Source: Melanocharis versteri (taxonomy: Eukaryota; Chordata; Aves; Passeriformes; Melanocharitidae). Taken from it: 64,000 nucleotides of DNA. Shown in pieces: positions 1-11,925 of this stretch. Each line of letters begins with the position of its first letter. Positions within the stretch are counted from its first letter, which is position 1. The DNA lies in assembly GCA_013397845.1 (NCBI GenBank), contig VZTG01010312.1, forward strand, positions 1-64,000, in the 5' to 3' direction. Under the pieces are notes generated by a model. The model was not told the origin of the DNA. It made no database searches and saw only the letters and a program-made list of their open reading frames with translations. The translations under genes were made by a program, and so were the position numbers.

Positions 1-104
1 TCTATCCAGAGGAGTCTGAGTTTTCCAGCTGGACTTGTCCAGGACAGGGGGAGCTGGGATCACTCGGGATGCAAAGCCAGCCCTCAGAGGCTGCTGAGGA
101 TCAG

Positions 105-297
105 GAATGGATTCCCAGGGAAGCTGGGGCTGCCCCTGGATCCTCGCAGTGCCCAAGGCCAGGGATCCCACCAATCCCCGGGTGGGGTTTGGAGCAGCCT
201 GGGACAGTGGGAGGCCTCTCTGCCCAGGGCAGGGGTGGCACTGGATGATTTTCAGAATCTTCCAACCTGAACTGTTCCAAAATTCTCAGATTTGGTA
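105..297 (+). mobile_element. CR1 LINE 3' fragment
   Basis: It contains the 'GCTGCCCCTGGATCC', 'AGTGCCCAAGGCCAG' and 'GGGACAGTGGGAGG' blocks of the avian CR1 3' end and finishes near 'TTCCAACCTGAAC...TTCCAAAATTCTCAGA'. Several mismatches indicate an old copy. Confidence 0.8.
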
Positions 298-382
298 AAA
301 CCATGAAGCTATTTGTGGTTAATAAAACCAGTTTAATTTATAGGAGGAAGATGGTGCACACCTCCCTCCTTTCCATGTTTAA

Positions 383-490
383 TTTTCATTTTCATTTTCA
401 TTTTCATTTTCATTTTCATTTTCATTTTCATTTTATGTATCCATGTTTTATTTTAATTTTATGTATCCATGTTTTATTTTAATTTTATTT
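383..490 (+). repeat. TTTTCA hexamer array followed by a 25-bp duplication
   Basis: About nine copies of the hexamer TTTTCA (383-434) merge into two copies of a 25-bp unit containing TTTATGTATCCATG (about 431-490). Confidence 0.85.
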
Positions 491-1154
491 ACCTGTAGCT
501 GGGATAGCCTAAAACACCTGTGTGAGCCTGAGCAGGTGGCTCTGCCACTCAGACGTGATCCTGTATCCTCACATCCCGTAAATCATCCATTATTAGTACA
601 AATAAACTTCGTGGGAAGCCATAAAATGGGATTTTGTGGCTGCTCCCTCTCAGCTGGATGCACTAAAACTCTCTGCTCCTCATTCCCAGGGCTTCCACGC
701 TCCCCAAACACCCAAATCCTGGATTTGTCTGAACTGGCAGAGCTCTGGCTTCCCCAGAATTGGGCTGGGGAGGAACCGGGGCTAAAAAACCGCTTGAAAT
801 TATGGGGGAGCACAGACAAAAAAATGAGAACAAGAGACCTGCAGGCAATGCCCAAACCCCTCACGGGGAAGAATTTCCCCTGCAAACCTTGGAAGAGAAC
901 AGCAGCGAGCACTGGGGAGATCTGGATTTGGCTCAGGGAGATTTTCCGAGGGCTGGGCTGTTGGGATGTGCTGGGTAATTATGAACGGCCTGACGGAGTG
1001 TTTGATGTTCTCCCTCCCCGTTATCAGCGTGTTCAACATCCACGGCTCTTGTCGAGCTTTGTGCCACTTTCATGCTCCATAAAATGCCTGCTGAGTGCCG
1101 GGGGGGTTTAATCAGGATGTTTTCACCAGGACACGGTTGTACAACTCCTCTGGG

Positions 1155-1530
1155 TTTATTAAAAAAAAAAAAAAAATGGAATAAACTTGCTTTAGCNCAT
1201 TTAAAAAAACATGGAATCAACTTGCTTTAGTTAAAAAAAAAGTGTGGAATCAACTTGCTTTAGTTTAAAAAACCATTGAATAAACTTCCTTTCGTTAAAA
1301 AAACCATGCAATCAACTTGCTTTAGTTTAAAAANTTTAAAAAACCATTGAATAAACTTGCTTTAGTTTAAAAAAAACATTGAATAAACTTGCTTTAGTTT
1401 AAAAAAAACATGGAATCAACTTGCTTTAGTTAAAAAAAAGGTATGGAATCAACTTGCTTTAGTTAAAAAAACCGTGGAATAAACTTGCTTTAGCTTAAAA
1501 AAAACATGGAATCAACTTGCTTCGACAGGA
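1155..1530 (+). repeat. Minisatellite, about 31-32 bp unit, about 11 copies
   Basis: Each unit is a run of 6-9 A followed by a variant of CATGGAATCAACTTGCTTTAG. Two unit types alternate (GGAATCAAC and TGAATAAAC). Single n's at about 1197 and 1334 fall within the array and suggest it is not fully resolved. Confidence 0.85.
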
Positions 1531-4500
1531 GGGGAGGAAGCAGCTGCTTGTTGCTTGAGAAAGGAGCTTGAAATAATAAAAAAAAGGAGAAAAGCAGCTT
1601 TAATTTAGTGAGGCAGAGGTTGGAACGGCATCAAAATTAACGCAGGGATTGGGTTTGCTGTGACACGAACGAGTGAAGGTTCGTGGCGAGCAGCGATCCT
1701 CCTGCCTGAACAGGTCCCAGTTAACTTTTCATGGAGAGCAGGATTCCCCCGCTCGTTCCAGGAATTATAAATCCATGGACATCCTCGTTTAGCACTGGCA
1801 GCTGCTAAGTGAGGGAAAAACGGGAATTTGTCACCTTTTAAACTCCTCATCGACCGAAGGAGCTGGAGGAGCCTCCTCACGGGCTGAGGAGCAGGAGGGA
1901 GCTCCAAGCCGTGTTGGTTTAGATTATCACAGCAATTTTATGGGCCAGTGGAACGTAAAAAGTCCTCATTCCTCATCCCTGCTACTCCTCGGAGTAAATC
2001 AATAAATAACTAATGGCAGGCAATTGAACTCCGTCCCTAATGGATCGCTGTCCTCTTATTAAATGGGGACAAATTGAAAATCCAGCAGCAGCTGAGGGGA
2101 AAAATCCTCTTGTCTGAGGTTTGGTGGCCCCAGAGCTGCTGGGAATCCGAGATGTAATTTAGGATTATGGTTTGGTGTAAACAGTTGTGATGGAATTTTT
2201 GGTTTTTTCAATGGATTTGTTCAAGGAGCCTCTGGATGTGGCACTCGGGGCTCTGGTCTGGTTAAAAACGTGGGATTTGGGCAAAGGTTGGGTTTGATAG
2301 CAGAGGTTTTTTCCAGCCTTGACAATCCTGCGAAATCCAGGTGTCAGTGGGAAGGGTTTTAATGCAAGATAAGGAGTTTTAATGCAAGATAAGGGTTTCT
2401 AATAATGAAAAAATAAAGCTGTGGGAGGGTGTCTGGAGTCAGGAGAAGGGAAGGGAAAGGGCTCTTGGGGTGCCCAAGGGAGACACCAGCACAAAAAGAA
2501 AAAAAACCCAAACAATTTCAGGTCTAAATGCTGAAGTCCATCAGTGCTGAAACAATTTGGGGCAATATAAGCCTGGGAAAATAAGAAAAAATTTGCTTTA
2601 ATTCCTGGCTAAAATTTGATTTTCAGCATTTCCATCCAGCAAATTCTGTGTTCGGCTGCCTCTGCCGGGGTTTGATTCCCTGTTCTCCCCTTTGCCCTGT
2701 ACATACACAGGAATACCCCAAGCCTTTGTTTGGAACACGTTGGTTTATAAATATCCCTGCTGGATTCAGCAGCGTTTCCAGGAGGCTCGGATTAGCAGGG
2801 CCCGGATCAAGGGATGCAGAGCTGACTTTCTGCTCTGCTGTCTCAGAGAGGCAGAGCTGCAGCGAAATCTGCCAGCCAGGTTTGGGATTGAGGGGGTGTT
2901 TCAGGCAGGAACTGCCCAGTTCGGGGGATTTCAGCCGCAGCAGGAACTGAGCTGCCTCAGGTTAAATATTCTCCACTGCAGAGAATTCGTTCTCCTTTTC
3001 AAACTCCCTTTGGAATGAAAAATGCCTTGGGAAGTTGTGTGGTTTGTCCTCCTCTCCAAATCCTGCTGTTCCTCCATGCAAACAAAGCCCGGCTTTGTAC
3101 TTTTGCCTTTACCAGAGGAACTGCTCAATCTCTTTAATGAAAAAATAAGGGAAAAAAAGCCAACAAAGTGACAAAATTCCCGATGATTTCTGTGGCTCGC
3201 TGCCACCAGCACTCGCATCAATGCATCCCAAAGGCTCAGCTCATCCTTGAGGCTCGGGCTCCATCCCCCTTCCAAGCAGGAATGATTTCTCCCTGCTTTT
3301 CTGCAGACAAAGGAGTTGTTGTCTGTGCAGCTGATTTGGGATGGCTGAGCTGGCACTGGAAAAATGGGAATTTTGGATGCACGTGGCTTCTCCAGACTGT
3401 GGTGTTTGGTGACACCCACTTTAATTTCATTAACATTGGATTGCTTGTGCTGGAATGAAAGGTTCTCACAGCCCGAACCCCACCTTTCCCTGCTGAAATC
3501 CCAAGTTTTCCCACGATGGGGATTTGCAGGTGGATATTTAGTCAAGAATCGCATTTGTAGCGATGATGGTGTAAAAGAATAGAATTTAAAGGGGCGAGGT
3601 GGACACGATTTCACAGGCTGAGCATGTGCTGGGTCGGCTGTGCCCGGGGATGGTGACAAATCCCCGGGCTGGCTGCGAAGGGAGAGCTCTCGGAAACAAC
3701 AGCGGGTGTCGGACCAGCCCGTCCCTGGCCTCCCTGTCCCCTCCTCTCGCGCAGGGCTGCTGTCACACAGCTCTGCTCCCCCCTCAGAGCCCGTCAGGAG
3801 CACCCAAAATTAGGGCAGAGCTGCGCGCCGTCCTATTGATGCGCTGCACCATTCGGGTTCCCTTCCCTGCCCGTCCGACCCGTGTAAAAACCTCCCTGAG
3901 CGTGGCAGCGCCCAAATTCCGGCAGATCGAGGAAATTCGGGAGGAAAAGTCATTGCCTGGTTGTGGCTGGGGTTATTTTGGTTGGAAAGTGGGGGGTGCT
4001 GGGTGTGAGAAGGAAAATCTCTCCGCAGGGTTGGGTGTGGCTCTGACCTTGCCGTCGTTTATGGGTGAGCTGTTGAATAATTGCAGCTCGTTAATAAATG
4101 AAGTTTATCACTCCCGGCTCCTGCTGGTTTGGAGATCCTGATTCGGGAAATGGAGATTTTCTAAGATTCCTGATGTGGCCCGTGCAGGAAATGCGGTGAC
4201 ATCTCCTCCCTTTCCAGGCACGTCTGGTGTCATCAGCCCAATCCAGACAATTTCCATAATGAGCTTTCCTCATCTGTTTTCTCCCGCTTTTCCTCCCCTG
4301 CTTTCCCATCTCTTCAGTGCTGTCACTTTTGATCCAATCCCCTGGAGCGCCTATTTTCAGCATGGGAAATATTGATGTAAATACGATGCACAAATGGAAG
4401 CTGCAGCAGGAAAGGAGCCTGATCTGGGGGAGATGTTTAGGTAGGGACTGGATGTGCAAAGATTTAATGAACACGCAGAATTTGAAATAATTTCTTCCAC

Positions 4501-5300
4501 AGCAAGAGAAATTCAACTGCACCGTCAGTGCGAAACACTTTTATTTGGTGGGACCCCACCCTGCTCAGTGGGAAAATTATGTTTAGTCCCACTCAGAAAG
4601 AGAATTTAGAAGGTAAATGTTGATTTTTGCCCTGCAGGCCTCGCTGCTATTTCTGGAATTTATCACACAGCTGATTCATGAACTTAAAAATACTTTTGTG
4701 TGTATTTCAGAATTAATATTTGGCTGTTGGTGGCTGACTCCTAATTAAAATGTTGACTCTAGATGCCATTAAGAATATTAATAATTAAAGGAACAGCTGG
4801 AGTTGCAGTGTAATGAGTTATAGCAAGGATTCAGCTGCAATGCAGAATGAAGAAAACTCAGTGGAGGGGGATTCCTGATTGATATTTTATTCAGAATTCA
4901 TTTCCATCTCTATCCACAAAGCAGAGTATTTCACATCCATACCCCTTGACATCGGTAGGCATTCTCCCCGTTCTGAGAGAAGGAAATGCCGGGTTTATTT
5001 GACAATAAAACGTGGTTCAGAAGGTCAGGCTGTGACAACGTGGCGTCGTTTGTCCTTTGGGTGGGGGACACTGCTGCTGCCATCGCTGCTGCGCTGCTGC
5101 CCCTGCAGGGCTGCCAGGGAGATAAAACTGGGCTTAATTAACGGCTGAGTCTACGCTGAGGCTCTGCTGTGACTCGAGAAATTTCGATTTAAACCTGAAA
5201 AACCTCGGCCTGTGCTCGAGGGCAGGGCGTGGTCAAGGCAGAGGAGCGCTGAGCCCGGGGAAAATCAGGGGGAGAGGAACCCCGGAACCCCCGGGGGGTT

Positions 5301-5345
5301 CGGGATGGAACGGACCTTAAAGATCATCCAGCTCCTATCCCCAGA
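5301..5345 (-). mobile_element. Short CR1 3'-end fragment
   Basis: The stretch GGATGGAACGGACCTTAAAG followed by ATCATCCAGCTCC matches the complement of a CR1 3' terminus. Only about 45 bp remain. Confidence 0.5.
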
Positions 5346-5714
5346 TTAAAAGCAAAACCATATTTTCAGGCAGTTTTAGGGAATTGGGACCATATCTGCA
5401 ACCAGTGGCTTGGATTTACACGCCCAGCACAGGGAAAACCTCCATCAGAGAGCAAGGTCAAATGGGAAATTTATCATGGGATATTTCTCATTTTCCAGCC
5501 AAGGAAAAGTGCCTGAAACTCAGGAATCGGCTGATCTCCACTCTCACACACGGATTCCGTGGACACACGTGGAATTCTGCATCAGGGCTCGTCCATTCCC
5601 CGAATTCCTGCCCTCCCTGTGCCCAGGCTGCGTTCCCTGCCCGGAGGAGCTGGCAGGACACAGCTGCCTCTTCAGGGAAAAACGGGATTCCGCCCTCAAA
5701 CGCGAGCCCAGGAG

Positions 5715-5782
5715 GCAGCTCCGGGCTGCGGGAAGCAATTCCGGGCTGCGGGAAGCAATTCCAGGCTGTGGGAAGCAATTCC
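5715..5782 (+). repeat. 20-bp tandem repeat, three copies
   Basis: Three successive copies of GGGCTGCGGGAAGCAATTCC, with the last diverged (GGCTGTGGG). Confidence 0.85.
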
Positions 5783-7179
5783 AGCCCGTTCCCATCCCAC
5801 AGGTTGCCTTTCCATCAGGCTCAAGTGGCTCTTTAACCGTGCCTCGGCTGGGCGAGGTTTGCAGCCAAATCGCTGCCAATTAACCGCGTCTGTTCAGTGA
5901 GAATGTTGGGAAACATTTCCATTTGTCGGCTGAGTGTCCACATGCCTTTGATTAATGCGGAAAACAAAGCAAATATTAGGGCAGAACAGTGCTGCTGGGT
6001 TTGCCCGGCTGATTTTTCATCCATCTCCCCTGCAATCAAGTGCCATAAATTTTCCCGGGAGGTAATTGGAGTGTGCTTCCATTTAATCCAGCCATGATTT
6101 TTAACCTTGACATGAAGTTTCTCAATGATGCTTTCCCCTCCTTTCTTTTTTTTTTTTTTCCTGTTGGTTTTTCTTAATTGCTTCTCTTGGCAGCAGGACA
6201 TTTCAGCTGTCCCAGTGTAATCTCCAATTCCCTCTGGGAATGTTCCAGCAGAGCTTTCTGCAGAGTCAGCCTTTCTGAAAATAAAGCAGATCCCGAGGTT
6301 AACATGAGAGGAGCGTGCCTGGAGGTCACATTGGAAGGGGGTTTTTGTTCCCTGCGTGTAGGAAGGACAAGATTGCCTTGAAATCCTCAGTCTTTCCCTG
6401 GGTGCCTTGAAGAGAAAATTATCTTAAAGAATTGCTTAGTTATTTGAATCTACTTTTTGTTTCTTAAGTTATATTAGGGATCGTAATAATGATAATAATA
6501 GTGACAGTTATAATAACCTTGTGGAATAATCAAAGATTTCACCTTAAATCCTGAATTTTATATGAAGAAGAAATGTTTTTAGCCTATTTGGATACATTAA
6601 ATGACTCTTTCTTGTGAAAATAATCCTGTTATAAAGGTGAGCTGTGTTTAAAGAGGAATAGAGGGTGACCCAGCTCGGAGCAGCACCAACGTCCCCAGCT
6701 CTGACACCAAACACGATAAAATTCACAGAGATGAATGCTTTGAGATGAAGCAGCTGCTGTGTCAGGGCTCTCCTCAGCCAGGCTGCTTTGAGAGGTTAAT
6801 AAGGAGATTGGAGGGATTGGATTTAAGCTGGGAATGTTTTATCGGAGACGTGGAGCAGCCCCAGGTGTGGGCAGGGCCCTTCTCACTGCAGGGAGATCTT
6901 CCCATGCAGATTTATGGACACACTCGGCCTGTTTGTCACAGATAAACCTGTGAGAGGAGAGGAGTTACCCCTCTCCTTCCCAGAGCTTTGGGGATTAACC
7001 CAGCCTGTCTCCACTCCTGCTTTAGGGCTGTTAAACCCTTGGGGTGTGGGATTTCTTGGGCATCAATTCTCCTCCCACTGAGATTTGCCATCAGATACTG
7101 TGGAGATCAAGAGCTGCTGCAGGGTGGGCATTTCCTTTCAATAATGAGCACTGTTTAATGTGGAAGAGCCATTGCACCT

Positions 7180-7495
7180 TCCAGGGCCTGAAGGAGCCCA
7201 CAGCAAGGACAAGGAGGGGAGATTGGCCAGGGATGGAGTGACAGGACCAGGGGAAGGGCTTTAAATGGGGAGAGGGGAGGGTTAGATGGGATTTTGGGCA
7301 GGAATTCCTCCCTGTGAGGGTGGGGAGGGGCTGGGATGGAATTCCCGGAGAAGCTGTGGCTGCCCCTGGATTCCTGGCAGTGCCCAGGGCCAGGCTGGAG
7401 CAGCTGGGACAGTGGCAGGTGTCCCTGCCCAGGCAGGGGTGGCACTGGAGGATTTTAAGGTCTCTCCCAGCCTGAGCCATTCCAGGATTCTGTGA
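7180..7495 (+). mobile_element. CR1 LINE 3' fragment
   Basis: About 315 bp of CR1 3' UTR, with GGAATTCCTCCCTGTGAGGG, GCCCCTGGATTCCTGGCAGT and a terminal TTCCAGGATTCTGTGA. It is one of the longer copies in the window. Confidence 0.9.
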
Positions 7496-8174
7496 CACCA
7501 GGAGTTAAAACGCCACCATCGCCACGGGAACATCCCAGGCTGGATAATTCGGGACAGTGCCAGCGACACCGGGGTGTCACAGGGTGGAGCAGGGTGCCAG
7601 GCACAGCACAGATTTAAACTCCACAGAGGGGAGCTGTGGGATTCAATGCGAGGATAAAACATTTCTATTTTCTGGGTGTGACTGACCAGGCTGGGGGTGA
7701 TAAAGGAATGCTTCGGGAAGCTGAATCATTCCTGGCAGTGGAGTGATCCCTCATCACCCGCGCCCAGCTTTGCAGGGGTTTTTAAGGAGCAGATTGAACG
7801 TTTCCTTCGGAATGTCCTGATCTTTGCAGGATTTCTGGCTCCAGGCTCCTTCGAGGACTGTGACTGCTCAGGGCTGACAAACCCAATATTTCCAGCCCAT
7901 CTGCTTGGAGCCCTCCCTTGCTGCAGAGCCTGGTGTGCTCCTCCTGTCAGAGCTGGATTAACACCTGCCAGGGAAGGTGTGAGGCTGCCCGGGAAACCTC
8001 TGATCCAGGTGTCTTTGCTGGAGCCACCCCCCAAACCCAGGAACGTTCAGCTGCTCATTGCCCTTGTTCTCACAATGTAATCAGTGAAAACATGGAAGGG
8101 AGTTTATGAAATTGAGCTTGGGCAAGCTGGGAAATCGATTCTGGGGTTAAATGAGACTTGTTATTAAAATTAAG

Positions 8175-8870
8175 TTGGTGTCTGCAGCCCTGGATGGGAG
8201 TAATTCAATCAATAATTTAAACAACGGGATTTTTTTTGGGTGGGAGACAATTGGGAACGATGGAGCTGCTGCTGCTTTGACCCTGGGCTGTGTTTGGGAG
8301 GATTTAGTCCTGCACAGGCTGTCAGACCTGGATTGGAGTAATTAAATCAATAAGTTTATTAACAGGATTTTTTGGGTGAGACACAATCAGGAACGATGGG
8401 GCTGCTGCTGGTTTGACACTGGGCTGCGTTTGGGAGGCCCTCACCCTGCACAGGCTGTCAGATGTGGTTTGGAATCATTCAGTAAATAAATTAACTGGGT
8501 TTTTGGGGTGGGAGACAATCAGGAACAATGGGGCTGCTGCTGGTTTGACACTGGGCTGCGTTTGGGAGGCCCTCACCCTGCACAGGCTGTCAGAGCTGGG
8601 CTGGAATAATTCAGTAAATAATTTAAACAACGGGATCTGGGGGGGATCAGAGACAATGGGGAACGATGGAGCTGCTGCTGGTTTGACCCTGGGCTGTGTC
8701 TGGGAGGATCTCACCCTGCACAGTCTGTCAGAGCTGGACTGGAATAATTCAGTAAATAATTGAAACAACGGGATCTGGGGGGGATCAGAGACAATGGGGA
8801 ACGATGGAGCTGCTGCTGGTTGGACACTGGGAGGATCCTGCCCTGCACAGGCTGCTCCTGGGGATGATTC
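8175..8870 (+). repeat. About 135-bp minisatellite, five copies
   Basis: Landmarks GGGATCTGGG/GGGATTTTTT recur at about 8227, 8364, 8497, 8632 and 8769, giving 133-137 bp spacing. Units share GAGCTGCTGCTGGTTTGAC, CTGGGCTG, CACCCTGCACAGGCTGTCAG and AATTCAGTAAATAA. Because the period is close to a multiple of three, long frames stay open, but no start context, splice pattern or known domain supports coding. Confidence 0.9.
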
Positions 8871-9753
8871 CCAGCCTGGATAACGGCTGGAATGAGCAGG
8901 AAGAGCAGATGAAGCCGGGCTCAGGCTCGAGCATCCCTCAGTCACCAGCAGAGCTCTTGAGCAGGGATTTATCTCTGCTGAGCCCGTCCTGACGAGCAGA
9001 GGTCACCGAGAGGGTCCCTCTGAGCTGCGGGTGAAGGGCCCAGGGCTGGCTCCCTGCAGGGGAGGATAATTCCCTCCAGCGTGGAGAATTCCCTGCCGGG
9101 GCCAGATGGTGAAACTCACAGCTTGGGTTTCCCAGGATTTCCCTCTGCAGGCTCCCCTCGCTGCAGATCAAAGGACTCCTCGTTGTGTGTTTTAATTTAA
9201 ATACAGTAATAATAAAATAATCACTGAACTCACAATATTTACCAGTGCCTGCAGATAAGATCAGCTCCCAATATTCCTGATATCACACCAAATAAATTCA
9301 CCCTTGCAACTCCCTGGGGTCACTGGCTGGAAAACAACGCTCGTGCTGGGGCTCCTTTCATTTCCTGACTCCAATCAAAAACTCACTGCAGCTTTTGGGT
9401 GGATTTTAGGCATTTTTAGAGCAGCTCCAGAAACCTTTCCAGACATTTATCTTGTCCAAGAGCTGCTGGCACAGAAAATCCTCCCTTTCCTGACAGCAGC
9501 AGCAGCTCAGGGTTGTTTGAGGGATGGCTGGAAAGGTCACACAGCCCTGCTGCAGGTCAGCAATTCCCAGAAAAGCTGAGCTTACGGAAAAATCCCTCCT
9601 GTCCTGGGCTGGCAGGTGAACACAACACCAGGCAAAGCCCAGCTCGGCACCTCTGCCTCGCCAAGAGAGGGTTTCACAGGGTTAACAGGAATAACTGAGT
9701 CAAACCCAGAGAGCAGCGAGCACCTTCCCTGCTGCTGCCCAGATCTGCACAGT

Positions 9754-10485
9754 ACCAAACTCACACACAATCCCAAATTCATTCACAGACCCAAATCCAC
9801 ACACAATCCCAAATTCACACACAATCCCAAACTCACACACAATCCTAAAATTCACACACCAAACTCACACACAATCCTAAAATCCACACACGATCCTAAA
9901 ATTCACACACCAAACTCACACACAATCCTAAAATCCACACACAATCCTAAAATCCACACACAATCCTAAAATCCACACACAATCCCAAATTCACACACAG
10001 TCCCAAATTCACACACAATCCTAAAATTCAAACACAAACCCAAATTCAAACACAATCCTAAAATCCACACACAATCCTAAAATTCAAACACAATCCCAAA
10101 CTCACACACAATCCTAAAATCCACACACAATCCTAAAATTCACACATAGTCCCAAATTCACACACAATCCTAAAATTCACACACAATCCCAAATTCATAC
10201 ACAATCCCAAATTCACACATGATCCTAAAATTCACACACAATCCCAAATTCACACACAGTCCCAAATTCACACACAATCCCAAATTCATGCACAGTCCAA
10301 AATTCATACACAATCCCAATTTCGTTCACTATCCCAAATTCACACACAGTCCCAAATTCACACACAATCCCAAATTCATGCCCAATCCCAAATTCACACG
10401 CGATCCTAAAATTCACACAGTCCCAAATTCACACACAGTCCCAAATTCGCACTGTCCCAAATCTACACACAATCCCAAACTCATT
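9754..10485 (+). repeat. 18/19-bp minisatellite, about 39 copies
   Basis: Two interleaved unit types, ACACAATCCCAAATTCAC (18 bp) and ACACAATCCTAAAATTCAC (19 bp), run for about 730 bp. The C-rich/A-rich strand bias is strong. Order varies between blocks, indicating several rounds of expansion. Confidence 0.95.
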
Positions 10486-11756
10486 CCTTTCCTGTACTCA
10501 GTTTAAACCCTCCAAACATGAGTTTCGTTTAAAGTAAATAAACCCTTTTAATTTCTATATTTCTATATCTCCCGGAGAAATCCTCTGGGACCCGGGATGT
10601 GCCTGTTGGTGGGTGGTGCTCTGCCAAATCAAACCCTCCTCACTGTGGTCAGGTATTCAAAAACACCTAAATGATTAAACACCATCATAAATATTCTGAT
10701 TCATCTAAACTCCTTTGATTTGGATTTTGTAAGACTTTAGTATTTTGGGTTTTAGCTAAAATAGGACATTTCTTATTATTGTTCGCAAAATAATCCCCAC
10801 ACACTTTGAATTATGAATTCCTCTTCGTGTCCTTTCAAGTTCCTTTCCCAAGAAGGGTTGGAATATATTTATTTTTCAGAGGTTCTGTCCCCACCTGCTC
10901 AGGGGTTTAATACAAATTCCCTGTCTGTCCTTGCAGACTGCATTAAGCAGTCTGGGGCTGATGGACTTTTTAATAAAGTGAGTATCGGAGGCAGATTTGA
11001 TAAAAGACATGCCACTGCTAACGATGCTTAATGAAAATAAAAGCTTTGGGGTTTGGTGTCCTGCCCATCCAGTTAAGTGGGATTGTATTTATTGGCCATC
11101 AAGCAGCTCCACACAAGCTCGGGCAGAAAATGGAATTTTAGTGTTCCAGTAAAAATAGAAAACGGGCTGGGGCTGGGGGACAAACAGGGATTGTGAAGGG
11201 CACATAAATCCATGGAATTATTGCCACTGGCTCCAGCAGGGATGGGGCTGGGGGTGGATGTGGCCAGGGAGGAACAAGTGGATGCTGCCAATATTCCTGC
11301 TGCTGGCTGAATATCGCTATTCTGTGTAACAGAATCCTTGTGTTTTCCCTAATGTTCCCCACCTGATTCTGGGGAACTGGGGACGCTGGACACGGATTTT
11401 CCTCCCCTCAGGACGCTTTCCTGGGCTGGGCAGTGCCCGTGTTTGTGGCAGTTCCAGCTGTGTGACCCAGGTGCCTCCCGCAGCCCCTTCATCTCCCTGC
11501 ACCAGAGCACTGCAGAAAACCCCACAGCTTTCCTTCCGTGCTCTGCACATATCCCTGCACAAACAGGAACCAAATCCATGTCAATACACAAAGCACCTTT
11601 GAATCTTTCAAACTCTTTCCAAGCCCTGGGGATGCACAGCGCTCTCCAGAACAGAGCAATACTTACGATTTCCAAGAGAAATGTGTTATTCCATGGATTT
11701 ATTCCCTGAGCAGAGACAGCAGAATTCCTTCCCAATATCCCACCCATCCCTGCCCT
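10486..11756. other. Non-genic sequence
   Basis: AT-rich unique sequence to about 11150, then mixed composition. No gene, RNA gene or recognisable mobile element seen. Confidence 0.55.
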
Positions 11757-11925
11757 CTAGCAGTGGGAAGCCATTCCCTGTGTCCTGTCCCTCCATCCCT
11801 TGTCCCCAGTCCCTCTCCAGCTCTCCTGGAGCCCCTTCAGGCCCTGGAAGGGCTCTAAGTTCTCCCTGGATTTTCCCTTCTCCAGGTGAACATTCCCAGC
11901 TCTCCCAGGCCAGCTCCAGCCCTTC
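11757..11925 (-). mobile_element. CR1 LINE fragment
   Basis: Complement of the CR1 segment containing 'CTCCAGGTGAACATTCCCAG', 'CTGGAGCCCCTTCAGGCCCT' and 'TCCCTGGATTTTCCCTTCTC'. The 3' terminus is missing. Confidence 0.75.

Larger units (their letters stand above)
1541..7179. other. Non-genic sequence, no supported gene
   Basis: No reading frame here looks coding: the longest are isolated, lack family motifs and lack splice partners. Small items inside are a 20-bp duplication at 2355-2400, a CR1 end at about 5301-5345, a 20-bp triplication at 5715-5777 and a T run at 6149-6162. A GC-rich patch at about 3620-3930 is unexplained. Confidence 0.6.

Noticed and set aside
3599..4141. 180-codon plus-strand frame in a GC-rich patch
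   Set aside because: No recognisable motif, no splice partners and low-complexity composition. Could not be supported as a gene.
9754..10485. Possible CRISPR-like array
   Set aside because: Repeats are contiguous 18/19-bp tandem units without unique spacers, in a vertebrate genome.
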